From NCBI RefSeq assembly GCF_003258295.1, contig NZ_QKYN01000008.1, forward strand, positions 1-64,000: 64,000 bases of DNA. Reading direction: 5' to 3'. Both the position numbers and the translations under genes were made by a program. Under the pieces are notes generated by a model, which saw only the letters and a list, made by a program, of their open reading frames with translations, ran no database searches and had not been told where the DNA came from. Below are positions 53,715-61,076 of the stretch, in pieces. This stretch comes from Streptacidiphilus pinicola. GTDB taxonomy: Bacteria > Actinomycetota > Actinomycetes > Streptomycetales > Streptomycetaceae. The stretch's first letter is position 1, and each line of letters begins with the position of its first letter.

Positions 53715-54922
53715 GCGCGGTAGCTGTTGACCCCGGACGGGAACGACGCGTTGAAGACGAGCTTGCCCGAGCGGTCGAACTCGGAGACGTACGGCAGCGC
53801 GCCCCAGCCGACGAGCAGACCGCCGTCGCGCAGCGGCTGCGCGTCGCCCTGGGAGGTGGCGCTGAGGCCGGAGGGCTGGTCGTCCGCGTGCTCGAGGGTC
53901 GCGGTGCGGGTGCGGAAGTCGAGCCGGACGGTGACGGCCCGGCTGTAGGGCAGTTCGGCGACCGCGCCGGAACCGGTGTTGGCCTGGCCCGCGGCCTCGT
54001 TGTCGAAGAAGGTGTAGCGGCCGTCGCCGAGCGGCTCCGGGTCGTGCTGCCAGGCGAAGATCCGTCCGGCGCTGTTCAGGGCCTCCCCGTGAGCGGCCGT
54101 CAGCTTGAACGTGCTGGCCTTGCCGCCCAGCTGCCACAGGATCCGGCCGGTGCGGTGCGAGATCTCGTAGGCGGTCCAGGTGTTGCGTGCGTCGACCAGC
54201 AGCCTGCCCTGACCGTCCACCTTGACGGCGTTGATGTGGAACCAGTCCCACGGCGTGTCGGGGGAGGCGGGCAGCGGCTGCTCGCTCTGGGCGTAGGGCA
54301 CGTGGTCCGCGCTGTTCCACTCGAACAGCACCTTGCCGGTGCGGATGTCGACCTCCTGGACGATGCCGTCGAGCACCTTCTGGTGCGCCGAGCCGCCGAG
54401 GGAGCGCAGGTCCGCGGTGCGCACGGTGTAGGCCGGGATCAGCGCGGTGTTCCACGGGGTGATCAGGAACTCGTGGCCGTCGGCCGCATAGCCGTGACCG
54501 GCGCGGACGGTCGCGATGCGGCGGTAGTGGTCGTCGTAGACGTAGTCGACGCCCTTCGCGGCGCCGCCGAGGCCCGTGCCCTGCCACCAGGTCAGCACCG
54601 GCCGCCCGTGGTAGGTCTGCTGGCGGAAGTCGGCCGCCTCCTGCCGGGCGGGCGCGGCGTGCGACCAGACGACCTTGCGGCCGTCCGGGCTGAGGATCTC
54701 CACACCGCTGCCGTAGCGGGAGTTGGCGGAGCTGGGGGCGACGAAGAGGTCGCCGTGTTCGGCGCCGGGCTTCTCGGTCAGCACGGACAGGGTCGGCAAC
54801 GGTGGGGTGGCGGTGGCCGGCGCGGTCGGCGTGGCCGAGGCGGTGGTGGGCAGCAGTGTCACGAGCGCGGCGCTCGCGGCGAGGGCCGCGGCGTGGGTGC
54901 GTGCAGGGGTGAAGGTGCGCAT
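53657..54922 (-). CDS. Secreted arylsulfotransferase (ASST)-family protein
   Basis: The 421-residue protein has a signal peptide (cleaved near TTASA) and a six-bladed propeller-type sequence. Histidine motifs are present: DGHEFLITPWNTAL, WDWFHINAVKVD and AWQHDPEPLGDG, then FDNEAAG. ASST enzymes move sulfate between phenols through a sulfo-histidine, without PAPS. The ATG at 54922 follows AAAGGAG. A Cys-rich leader peptide 150 nt upstream on the same strand suggests control by cysteine or sulfur supply. This type of propeller has varied substrates, so activity is probable but not certain. Confidence 0.8.
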   Translation of the reverse strand: MRTFTPARTHAAALAASAALVTLLPTTASATPTAPATATPPLPTLSVLTEKPGAEHGDLFVAPSSANSRYGSGVEILSPDGRKVVWSHAAPARQEAADFRQQTYHGRPVLTWWQGTGLGGAAKGVDYVYDDHYRRIATVRAGHGYAADGHEFLITPWNTALIPAYTVRTADLRSLGGSAHQKVLDGIVQEVDIRTGKVLFEWNSADHVPYAQSEQPLPASPDTPWDWFHINAVKVDGQGRLLVDARNTWTAYEISHRTGRILWQLGGKASTFKLTAAHGEALNSAGRIFAWQHDPEPLGDGRYTFFDNEAAGQANTGSGAVAELPYSRAVTVRLDFRTRTATLEHADDQPSGLSATSQGDAQPLRDGGLLVGWGALPYVSEFDRSGKLVFNASFPSGVNSYRAYRFDWPAAPAGRTNTVAE

Positions 54923-55072
54923 GATGCTCCTTTGTGAGGCGTCGGAGCGCGCGTCGGCGACCGCCCCCGGGCACGCCGGAGACGCCGTCTCGGTGGGGAT
55001 GACGGCAGGGCGGAGCGGGGGGCGGTTCAGGTCCGGGCCGACGCGGGGCTCAGAGAGGGAGTGGTCGCGTCC

Positions 55073-55156
55073 TCAGCACGGACGACAGGCAGCGGAACAG
55101 ACGCGCAGCAGGTCGATGTGACCGCGCTTCGTCAGAGAGATGAGGTTCCGCCGCAT
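55073..55156 (-). CDS. Cysteine-rich leader peptide upstream of the arylsulfotransferase
   Basis: A 27-codon ORF on the minus strand reads MRRNLISLTKRGHIDLLR and then VCSAACRPC before the TGA. The SLTKRxHIDLLRV...C core matches the short leader peptides found before sulfur-metabolism genes in streptomycetes. Three of the last eight codons are Cys, suited to attenuation by charged Cys-tRNA. There is no ribosome site. A TAGCCT hexamer lies 7 nt before the ATG, so the message is probably leaderless. The first downstream gene is the arylsulfotransferase. Confidence 0.8.
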   Translation of the reverse strand: MRRNLISLTKRGHIDLLRVCSAACRPC

Positions 55157-55163
55157 GGCACGG

Positions 55164-55193
55164 AGGCTAGCCAGGCCGCCGGACGGCCGTCAA
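55164..55193 (-). promoter_or_regulatory. Promoter of the cysteine leader peptide
   Basis: On the minus strand TTGACG (55188-55193) and TAGCCT (55164-55169) are 18 nt apart, and the leader ATG begins 7 nt after the -10. Transcription would start at or next to the ATG. Confidence 0.6.
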
Positions 55194-55266
55194 CGGACGT
55201 CCGGATGGTGATCACCGCGGCGCCTCTCCGGACCGTCAGCGGCTGTGCGCCGCCGACGGGTTGGGG

Positions 55267-55395
55267 CTACTTGGGGGCGAGGCCCTGCTCACGCAGCCAG
55301 GCGAGCCGGCGCGGGGCGGTCGAGCCGCAGCCGCCGCCCTGGCTGGTGCCGGTGACGATCACCCGCTCCGGATCGACCTGCGGCAGCGCGCGGGC
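55267..55395 (-). pseudogene. Fragment of an acetylxylan-esterase/deacetylase-like hydrolase
   Basis: A minus-strand frame ending at 55267 reads RALPQVDPERVIVTGTSQGGG, the nucleophile elbow region of cephalosporin-C deacetylase/acetylxylan esterases, then an unrelated-looking RRLAWLREQGLAPK tail. Neither the rest of the hydrolase fold nor a start is present. It is a decayed fragment between the leader peptide and the dioxygenase promoter. Confidence 0.5.
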
Positions 55396-55423
55396 GGGGG
55401 TTCGGTGGAGTAGTCTGGAAGTA

Positions 55424-55437
55424 GTTCAGATTTGAAC
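55424..55437. promoter_or_regulatory. MarR-type operator palindrome before the DODA dioxygenase gene
   Basis: GTTCAGATTTGAAC is palindromic except for one pair, and differs by one base from the consensus of the three sites near marR. It lies 20 nt before the dioxygenase ATG and just downstream of a TAGTCT -10-like hexamer (55411-55416), so binding would cover the transcription start. Confidence 0.6.
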
Positions 55438-55456
55438 CAATGGGAGTGAGGAAGCC

Positions 55457-56239
55457 ATGACGACCGCCACGCCGGGGAGGATGCCGGCCCTCTACCTGGG
55501 CCACGGCGCTCCGCCGCTCGCCGACGACGCCCTGTGGACGGGCCAGCTCGCCGACTGGTCGGCGGGCCTGCCCAAGCCCAAGGCGGTCCTGATGATCTCC
55601 GCCCACTGGGAGGAGGCGCCGCTCGCCCTCGGCGCCACCACGACCGTCCCGCTGGTCTACGACTTCTGGGGCTTCCCGCAGCACTACTACGAGGTCACCT
55701 ACGCCGCCCCCGGCGCATCCGAGCTCGCCGAGTCCGTCCGCAAGCTGCTGCGCGGCGCCGGCACGCCCGTCCAGGACATCCCGGACCGCGGCCTCGACCA
55801 CGGCGCCTACGTCCCGCTCGTCGAGATGTACCCCGACGCCGACGTTCCGGTGCTCCAGGTCTCCATGCCGACGCTCGACCCGACCGAGCTGATGCGGATC
55901 GGCCGCAAGCTCGCACCGCTGCGCGACGAGGGCGTGCTGATCGTCGGCAGCGGGTTCTTCACGCACAACCTGCGCGCCCTCACCCAGGACGGCAGCGTCC
56001 ACTCGATCATGGCCGAGTTCGACGACTGGGGCCGCCGCGCCCTCGAGGCCCAGGACATCGACGCGCTGCTCGACTTCGAGCAAAAGGCGCCGGCCGGTCA
56101 CCTCGCCCACCCGCGCACGGAGCACTTCGCCCCGCTCTTCGTCACCCTCGGCGCCTCCGAGAACGAGCTCGGCAGCGGCCGCAGCGTCATCGACGGCTTC
56201 TGGATGGGCCTGTCCAAGCGCTCCCTCCAGTTCGGCTGA
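55457..56239 (+). CDS. DODA-type extradiol aromatic ring-opening dioxygenase
   Basis: The 260-residue protein has the LigB-superfamily histidines: LGHGAPP near the N-terminus, ISAHWEE, GLDHGAYVPL and a late RTEHFAPLF. The family opens catechol-type rings with Fe(II) or Zn. The ATG at 55457 follows GAGGAAG. A palindrome at 55424 matches the operators near the marR gene about 50 kb away, suggesting induction by a phenolic or quinone compound. The neighbouring genes show no complete aromatic pathway. Confidence 0.88.
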   Translation: MTTATPGRMPALYLGHGAPPLADDALWTGQLADWSAGLPKPKAVLMISAHWEEAPLALGATTTVPLVYDFWGFPQHYYEVTYAAPGASELAESVRKLLRGAGTPVQDIPDRGLDHGAYVPLVEMYPDADVPVLQVSMPTLDPTELMRIGRKLAPLRDEGVLIVGSGFFTHNLRALTQDGSVHSIMAEFDDWGRRALEAQDIDALLDFEQKAPAGHLAHPRTEHFAPLFVTLGASENELGSGRSVIDGFWMGLSKRSLQFG

Positions 56240-56288
56240 CGGCAGATTCGGGTGACGCCGGGCCCGTCGGACGCACAGACTCCTCGAC

Positions 56289-57335
56289 ATGAGACTTCTC
56301 GTGATCGGTGGATCGGTGTTCGTCGGGCGGGCCTTCGCCGAGGAGGGCGTGCGCCGCGGCTGGGAGGTGACGGTCTTCAACCGCGGCCGCAGCCAGCAGG
56401 ACCCGGCGGGCGCCCGCGTGCTGCGCGGCGACCGCACCGACGAGGGGGACCTGGCGGCGCTCGCCGCCGCCGGGCCCTACGACGCGGTGGTGGACACCTG
56501 CGGCTACGTGCCGACCGAGGTCACCAAGTCCGTGAAGGCGCTCGCGGGCAGTGCGGACGCCTACCTGTTCGTGTCGACCATCAACGTCTACCCCGGCTAT
56601 CCGGGCGAGCCCACGGACGAATCCTCCCCACGCCACGGCGGCCGCGCCGACGGGGGAGCGGACGACGGCGAGTACGGCTGGCTCAAGGACGGCTGCGAGA
56701 AGGCCGTCCGCGCCGCCTTCCCCGGACGCGTCGTCGTGCTGCAGCCGGGCATCATCGTCGGCCCGCACGACCGGGCCCGCCGCACCACCGCCTGGCTGCG
56801 CCGCGCCGCGCAGGGCGGCCGCATGGCTGTGCCCGGTATGCCCGACCGCGCGCTGCGGCTGATCGACGTCCGCGACCTGGCCGCCTTCGGCCTGGACCTG
56901 CTCGCCGGCCCGCGGCGCGACGAGGTGGAGGACTACCTGCTCCCCGGCGCGCCCGACAACGGCAGCTGGGGCGACTTCCTCGACGCGTGCGTCGCGGCGA
57001 CCGGCGACAAGGCGGAGCTCACCTACGTCGACGACGAGCTCTTCGTCGAGCACGAGGTCGAGCCCTGGACGGAGCTCCCGCTGTGGCTCCCGGCGGGCCG
57101 CGACGAGTTCGCCGCCACCTGGGACGCCTCCTGCGCCAAGGCCCTCGCGGCCGGCCTGCGCTGCCGCCCGGTCACCGACTCCGTCCGCGAGACCGCGGCG
57201 TGGCTCTTCGGCCCGGGCGGGGAGCAGGTCGCCTTCGAGGACTACCGCCAATTCGGCACCTGGACGCCGTTCTTGTCGGCGGAGAAGGAGCAGGCGATCC
57301 TGGCGGAGCACGACGCCCGTGGGCAGGCCTCGTGA
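56289..57335 (+). CDS. NAD-dependent epimerase/dehydratase-family reductase
   Basis: The 348-residue extended-SDR-like protein begins with LVIGGSVFVGRAFAEE (NAD(P) site), then GDRTDEGDLAAL, FVSTINVYPG in place of the usual Ser motif, and GWLKDGCEKAV, where a Tyr-x-x-x-Lys would be expected. The catalytic Tyr is not in the canonical place. The overall pattern matches plant/bacterial atypical SDRs of the isoflavone-reductase/epimerase group. Substrate is unknown. It follows the dioxygenase gene by 49 nt and may share its transcript. A terminator follows. Confidence 0.82.
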   Translation: MRLLVIGGSVFVGRAFAEEGVRRGWEVTVFNRGRSQQDPAGARVLRGDRTDEGDLAALAAAGPYDAVVDTCGYVPTEVTKSVKALAGSADAYLFVSTINVYPGYPGEPTDESSPRHGGRADGGADDGEYGWLKDGCEKAVRAAFPGRVVVLQPGIIVGPHDRARRTTAWLRRAAQGGRMAVPGMPDRALRLIDVRDLAAFGLDLLAGPRRDEVEDYLLPGAPDNGSWGDFLDACVAATGDKAELTYVDDELFVEHEVEPWTELPLWLPAGRDEFAATWDASCAKALAAGLRCRPVTDSVRETAAWLFGPGGEQVAFEDYRQFGTWTPFLSAEKEQAILAEHDARGQAS

Positions 57336-57349
57336 CGCTCCGAGCTCGG

Positions 57350-57375
57350 CGCGGACCTCGCCGCTGAGGTCCGCG
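57350..57375. terminator. Perfect hairpin between convergent genes
   Basis: CGCGGACCTC and GAGGTCCGCG pair over 10 bp around GCCGCT, 14 nt after the epimerase stop and just before the end of the convergent small membrane-protein gene. It can serve both. Confidence 0.75.
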
Positions 57376-57382
57376 GGCGGGG

Positions 57383-57628
57383 CTACGCGGTGAAGACGCC
57401 GGCCTTGGCCCGGTTCAGCTCGTTCGCTATCGCGACGAACGCCCGGCGTTCCGCGCGCGACAGCGAGACCTGCTCGGCCGGGTCGAGGCCCACCCCGCTG
57501 CCGCCGACCGCCCAGGGGCGGAAGGTGGCGAGCCAGACGGCGCGCACGCCCATCAAGGTCCACAGGCCCGCGAGGGCGAGCAGCGTGTACAGGGCGACCG
57601 CGTGGATGGGCGTCAGTTGCTGATGCAT
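57383..57628 (-). CDS. Small single-pass membrane protein of unknown function
   Basis: The ATG at 57628 gives 81 residues with one N-terminal membrane helix (about residues 9-30, AVALYTLLALAGLWTLMGVRAVWLA). A soluble, charged C-terminal half follows (SLSRAERRAFVAIANELNRAKAGVF), rich in helix formers. No family is recognised. Confidence 0.55.
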   Translation of the reverse strand: MHQQLTPIHAVALYTLLALAGLWTLMGVRAVWLATFRPWAVGGSGVGLDPAEQVSLSRAERRAFVAIANELNRAKAGVFTA

Positions 57629-57764
57629 ACCCGGGACCGTCCTAACGAAGCGGGACATGAGCGCGCTGGACACGCGCGTGACAGGGAGGGCTTGCCCGTG
57701 CTTCCGGCCTAGTTAACACCCCGTTCCGGGATCTTGGATACCGGGGTGGCACGTCAGGTCGCGA

Positions 57765-58676
57765 TCAGGTCGCGCTCAGGTCCCGGTTCGGCGCGGCGCC
57801 GGTGTCCGTCGCGGTCCAGCTGGCCAGCAGCCGCAGGGCCTCCGCTGAGGGGGAGCCGGGCTCGGCGGCGTAGGTGACCAGCATCTGGTCGGCGTCGGCA
57901 GGCAGCATCAGCGACTCGAACGCGAGGCTGAGCCGGCCGACCACCGGGTGGTGCAGTTCCTTCGCGCACGGGCCGGTGCTGCGCACGTCGTGGGCGGCCC
58001 ACCACTGGCGGAACTCGGGGCTCTTCACCGACAGCTCGCCGATCAGCGCGGCCAGCCGCGGGTCGTCGGGGGAGCGGCCGGCGTCCATCCGCAGGCCCGC
58101 CACCACGTCCTGGGCCTTGCCCTCCCAGTCGTCGTAGAGCTCGTGCGAGGCCGGGTCCATGAAGATGATCCAGGCCATGTTGCGCTGCTCCGGCGGACGC
58201 GCCCCGAAGTCACCGAGCAGCGCGCAGGCCATCCGGTTCCAGGCCAGCACGTCACAGCGGCGGCCGAGCACGTAGGCGGGGACGGAGTCCATCGCGTCCA
58301 GCAGGTGCTGCAGTTGCGGGCGCACCCGCTGCGGGCGCACGGCGGCCGTCCGGCCGCGGCGCGGGGCGGGCTTGGCGAGGTGCTCCAGGTGCTCGCGCTC
58401 CGCGCGGTTCAGCCGCAGCGCGTCGGCGATCGCCTCCAGCACGGCGGCCGACACGTTGTGCGCGTTGCCCTGCTCCAGCCGCGTGTAGTAGGCGACGCTG
58501 ACCCCGGCCAGCTGCGCCAGCTCCTCGCGGCGCAGCCCCGGCACCCGCCGGCGCACGCCGAAGTACGGCAGACCCACGTCCTCCGGCTGCAGCCGCGCGC
58601 GCCGAGTCCGCAGGAACTCGCTCAGCTCGTTGCGCGGGTCGATCGGGGCGGGGACGTGCTGCGGGTCGGGGCTCAT
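57765..58676 (-). CDS. XRE-family regulator with MmyB-like ligand-binding domain
   Basis: The 303-residue protein starts with an XRE helix-turn-helix ([44 protein letters not shown]) and continues with the MmyB-type PAS-like ligand domain ([43 protein letters not shown]). These regulators often control a nearby oxidoreductase and bind fatty-acid-like ligands. It diverges from the alcohol dehydrogenase gene with about 120 bp between. The ATG at 58676 is preferred over an upstream TTG. Confidence 0.9.
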   Translation of the reverse strand: MSPDPQHVPAPIDPRNELSEFLRTRRARLQPEDVGLPYFGVRRRVPGLRREELAQLAGVSVAYYTRLEQGNAHNVSAAVLEAIADALRLNRAEREHLEHLAKPAPRRGRTAAVRPQRVRPQLQHLLDAMDSVPAYVLGRRCDVLAWNRMACALLGDFGARPPEQRNMAWIIFMDPASHELYDDWEGKAQDVVAGLRMDAGRSPDDPRLAALIGELSVKSPEFRQWWAAHDVRSTGPCAKELHHPVVGRLSLAFESLMLPADADQMLVTYAAEPGSPSAEALRLLASWTATDTGAAPNRDLSAT

Positions 58677-58795
58677 GCCAGCCAAGTATGACGGCGTTCC
58701 TTCGTACCAGGGTGATCCTGCCAGTGGTAGGAACCGCAGGCGTACGTTCGAGGAGGATCTGGCTGCACCCCCGCCGGCGCGGCAGGCTGGGCATC

Positions 58796-59848
58796 ATGAC
58801 TACGAGCACGATCCCCGCGTACGCCGCCCCGGCCGCCAAGGCGCCGCTGGAGCCCACCACCGTCCCGCGCCGCGAGCTCGGCCCGCACGACATCCTGATC
58901 GACATCGCCTACGCAGGTATCTGCCACTCGGACATCCACCAGGTCAACGAGGAGTGGGGCCCGGCCATCTTCCCGATGGTCCCCGGCCACGAGATCGCCG
59001 GCACCGTCGCCGCGGTCGGCTCTGCCGTCACCCGGCATGAGGTCGGCGACCGGGTCGGCGTCGGCTGCCTGGTCGACTCCTGTGGTGAGTGCGAGCAGTG
59101 CCAGGGGGGCTTCGAGCAGTTCTGCTCCGGCCCCGGCGGTGCCACCGGCACCTACAACGACACCGGCCGCGACGGCCTGCCCACCTACGGCGGGTACGCC
59201 AAGCAGGTCGTGGTCACCGAGCGTTTCGCGCTCAAGATCCCCGAGGGCATCCCGCTGGACGCGGCCGCGCCGCTGCTCTGCGCCGGCATCACCACCTACT
59301 CCCCGCTGGACCGCTTCGGCGCCGGCCCTGGCAAGAAGGTGGCCGTCGTCGGCCTCGGCGGCCTCGGGCACATGGGCGTCAAGATCGCCCACGCCAAGGG
59401 CGCCGAGGTGACGGTGCTCTCCCAGTCGCTGCGCAAGCGCGAGGAGGGCCTCAAGCTGGGCGCGGACCACTACTACGCCACCAGCGACCCGGCCACCTTC
59501 GAGGAGCTGGCCGGCAGCTTCGACCTGATCGTCAACACGGTCTCGGCCGAACTCGACCTCAACGCCTACCTCGCCCTGCTCAAGCCGAACGGCGCGATGG
59601 TCCAGGTCGGTGCGCCGCCGGTGCCCGTACCGGTCCAGGTCTTCTCCCTCATCGGCGGGAACAAGACCCTGGCGGGTTCCATGATCGGCGGAATCCCGCA
59701 GACCCAGGAGATGTTGGACTTCTGCGCGGAGCACGGCATCGGAGCGGAGGTCGAGGTGATCCGGGCGGACCAGATCAACGAGGCCTACGAGCGCGTCCTC
59801 AAGAGCGACGTACGCTACCGCTTCGTGATCGACACCGCGACGATCTGA
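58796..59848 (+). CDS. Zinc-dependent alcohol dehydrogenase (CAD/YahK type)
   Basis: The 350-residue medium-chain dehydrogenase has the catalytic zinc ligands ([15 protein letters not shown]), the structural zinc cysteines ([20 protein letters not shown]) and the cofactor site [20 protein letters not shown]. The form resembles NADP-linked cinnamyl-alcohol/aldehyde reductases. It reduces aldehydes or oxidises primary alcohols. It is divergent from an XRE-MmyB gene, its probable regulator, and is followed 36 nt later by an old-yellow-enzyme gene, likely in the same operon. Confidence 0.92.
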   Translation: MTTSTIPAYAAPAAKAPLEPTTVPRRELGPHDILIDIAYAGICHSDIHQVNEEWGPAIFPMVPGHEIAGTVAAVGSAVTRHEVGDRVGVGCLVDSCGECEQCQGGFEQFCSGPGGATGTYNDTGRDGLPTYGGYAKQVVVTERFALKIPEGIPLDAAAPLLCAGITTYSPLDRFGAGPGKKVAVVGLGGLGHMGVKIAHAKGAEVTVLSQSLRKREEGLKLGADHYYATSDPATFEELAGSFDLIVNTVSAELDLNAYLALLKPNGAMVQVGAPPVPVPVQVFSLIGGNKTLAGSMIGGIPQTQEMLDFCAEHGIGAEVEVIRADQINEAYERVLKSDVRYRFVIDTATI

Positions 59849-59884
59849 CGTTCCTTCACCCCTGGATCCTGGAGCACTGCCCCG

Positions 59885-60973
59885 ATGAGCCTGCTGTTCG
59901 AGCCCCTCGCCCTGCGCGACGTCACCGCCCCCAACCGGATCTGGATGGCGCCGATGTGCCAGTACTCGGCCCCGGCCGAGGGGCCGAACAATGAAGGCGT
60001 GGGAGTGCCGGGGCCATGGCACTTCCAGCACCTCGCCTCCCGCGCGGTGGGCGGTACGGGCCTGATCCTCACCGAGGCGACGGCGGTGACCCCGGAGGGC
60101 CGGATCAGCCCGTGGGACCTGGGCATCTGGAACGACGACCAGGTCGCCGCGTTCCGCAGGATCACCGCGTTCCTGCGCGAGCTGGGTACCGTCCCCGGCA
60201 TCCAGCTCGCGCACGCGGGCCGCAAGGCCTCGTCGGCGCGCCCGTGGGACACCCCGGGCGGCTCGCTCCCCGTCGGCCACGCGTTGGCGTGGCCGACGGT
60301 CGGGCCGAGCGACGTCGCCTTCGGCGCGATGACGGCTCCGGCGGAGCTGACGGTGGAGCAGATCGGGCTCGTGGTGCGCCGCTTCGCCGAGGCCGCGCAG
60401 CGGGCGCTGGCGGCGGGCTTCCAGGTCGCCGAGGTGCACGGCGCACACGGGTATCTCGTGCACGAGTTCCTCTCGCCCTACTCCAACCACCGCACCGACG
60501 CCTACGGCGGGCCGGTGCAGAACCGGATGCGCTTCGCGCTGGAGGTCACCGAGGCGGTCCGGGCGGTGTGGCCGGACGAACTGCCGGTCTTCTTCCGCGT
60601 CTCCGCGACGGACTGGCTGGACGTGGGCGGCTGGACGGCCGACGACTCGGTCCTGCTGGCCAAGGAGCTGGCGGCGCGCGGCGTCGACCTGGTGGACGTC
60701 TCGACGGGCGGCAACGTCCCGGACGCCCGGATCCCGGTCGGGCCCGACTACCAGGTCCCCTTCGCCGCCCGCATCCGCAACGAGGCGGGCCTCGCCTCCG
60801 CCGCGGTCGGCTTGATCACCGACCCCCACCAGGCGGAGTCCATCCTCGCCTCCGGCGACGCCGACGCCGTCCTGCTGGGCCGCGAACTCCTCCGCGACCC
60901 GTACTGGGCCCGCCACGCCGCGGCCACCCTCGGCCACGAGCTCCCGAAGCTGGACCAGTACGCGCGGGCCTGA
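59885..60973 (+). CDS. Old yellow enzyme family NADH:flavin oxidoreductase (YqjM-like)
   Basis: The 362-residue TIM barrel has NRIWMAPMCQYSA with the YqjM-type Cys, IQLAHAGRKAS, the EVHGAHGYLVHEFLSPYSNHRTDAYGG substrate-site block with both His residues, and a C-terminal FMN-phosphate region (GDADAVLLGRELLRDPYW). Such ene-reductases reduce activated C=C bonds of enals, enones or quinones. The ATG at 59885 is used. With the upstream alcohol dehydrogenase it would reduce unsaturated aldehydes to saturated alcohols, a plausible reactive-electrophile response. Confidence 0.93.
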   Translation: MSLLFEPLALRDVTAPNRIWMAPMCQYSAPAEGPNNEGVGVPGPWHFQHLASRAVGGTGLILTEATAVTPEGRISPWDLGIWNDDQVAAFRRITAFLRELGTVPGIQLAHAGRKASSARPWDTPGGSLPVGHALAWPTVGPSDVAFGAMTAPAELTVEQIGLVVRRFAEAAQRALAAGFQVAEVHGAHGYLVHEFLSPYSNHRTDAYGGPVQNRMRFALEVTEAVRAVWPDELPVFFRVSATDWLDVGGWTADDSVLLAKELAARGVDLVDVSTGGNVPDARIPVGPDYQVPFAARIRNEAGLASAAVGLITDPHQAESILASGDADAVLLGRELLRDPYWARHAAATLGHELPKLDQYARA

Positions 60974-61076
60974 CCAAGGAAGGACGCCTGCCTGCGTAGA
61001 TGTCCCGAATTGCGTGGCCGGCTGGGCAGGCTAGCCTGACAGCTGTTACTGCTCTCGGCTGAACGGGGGTGGTCGG

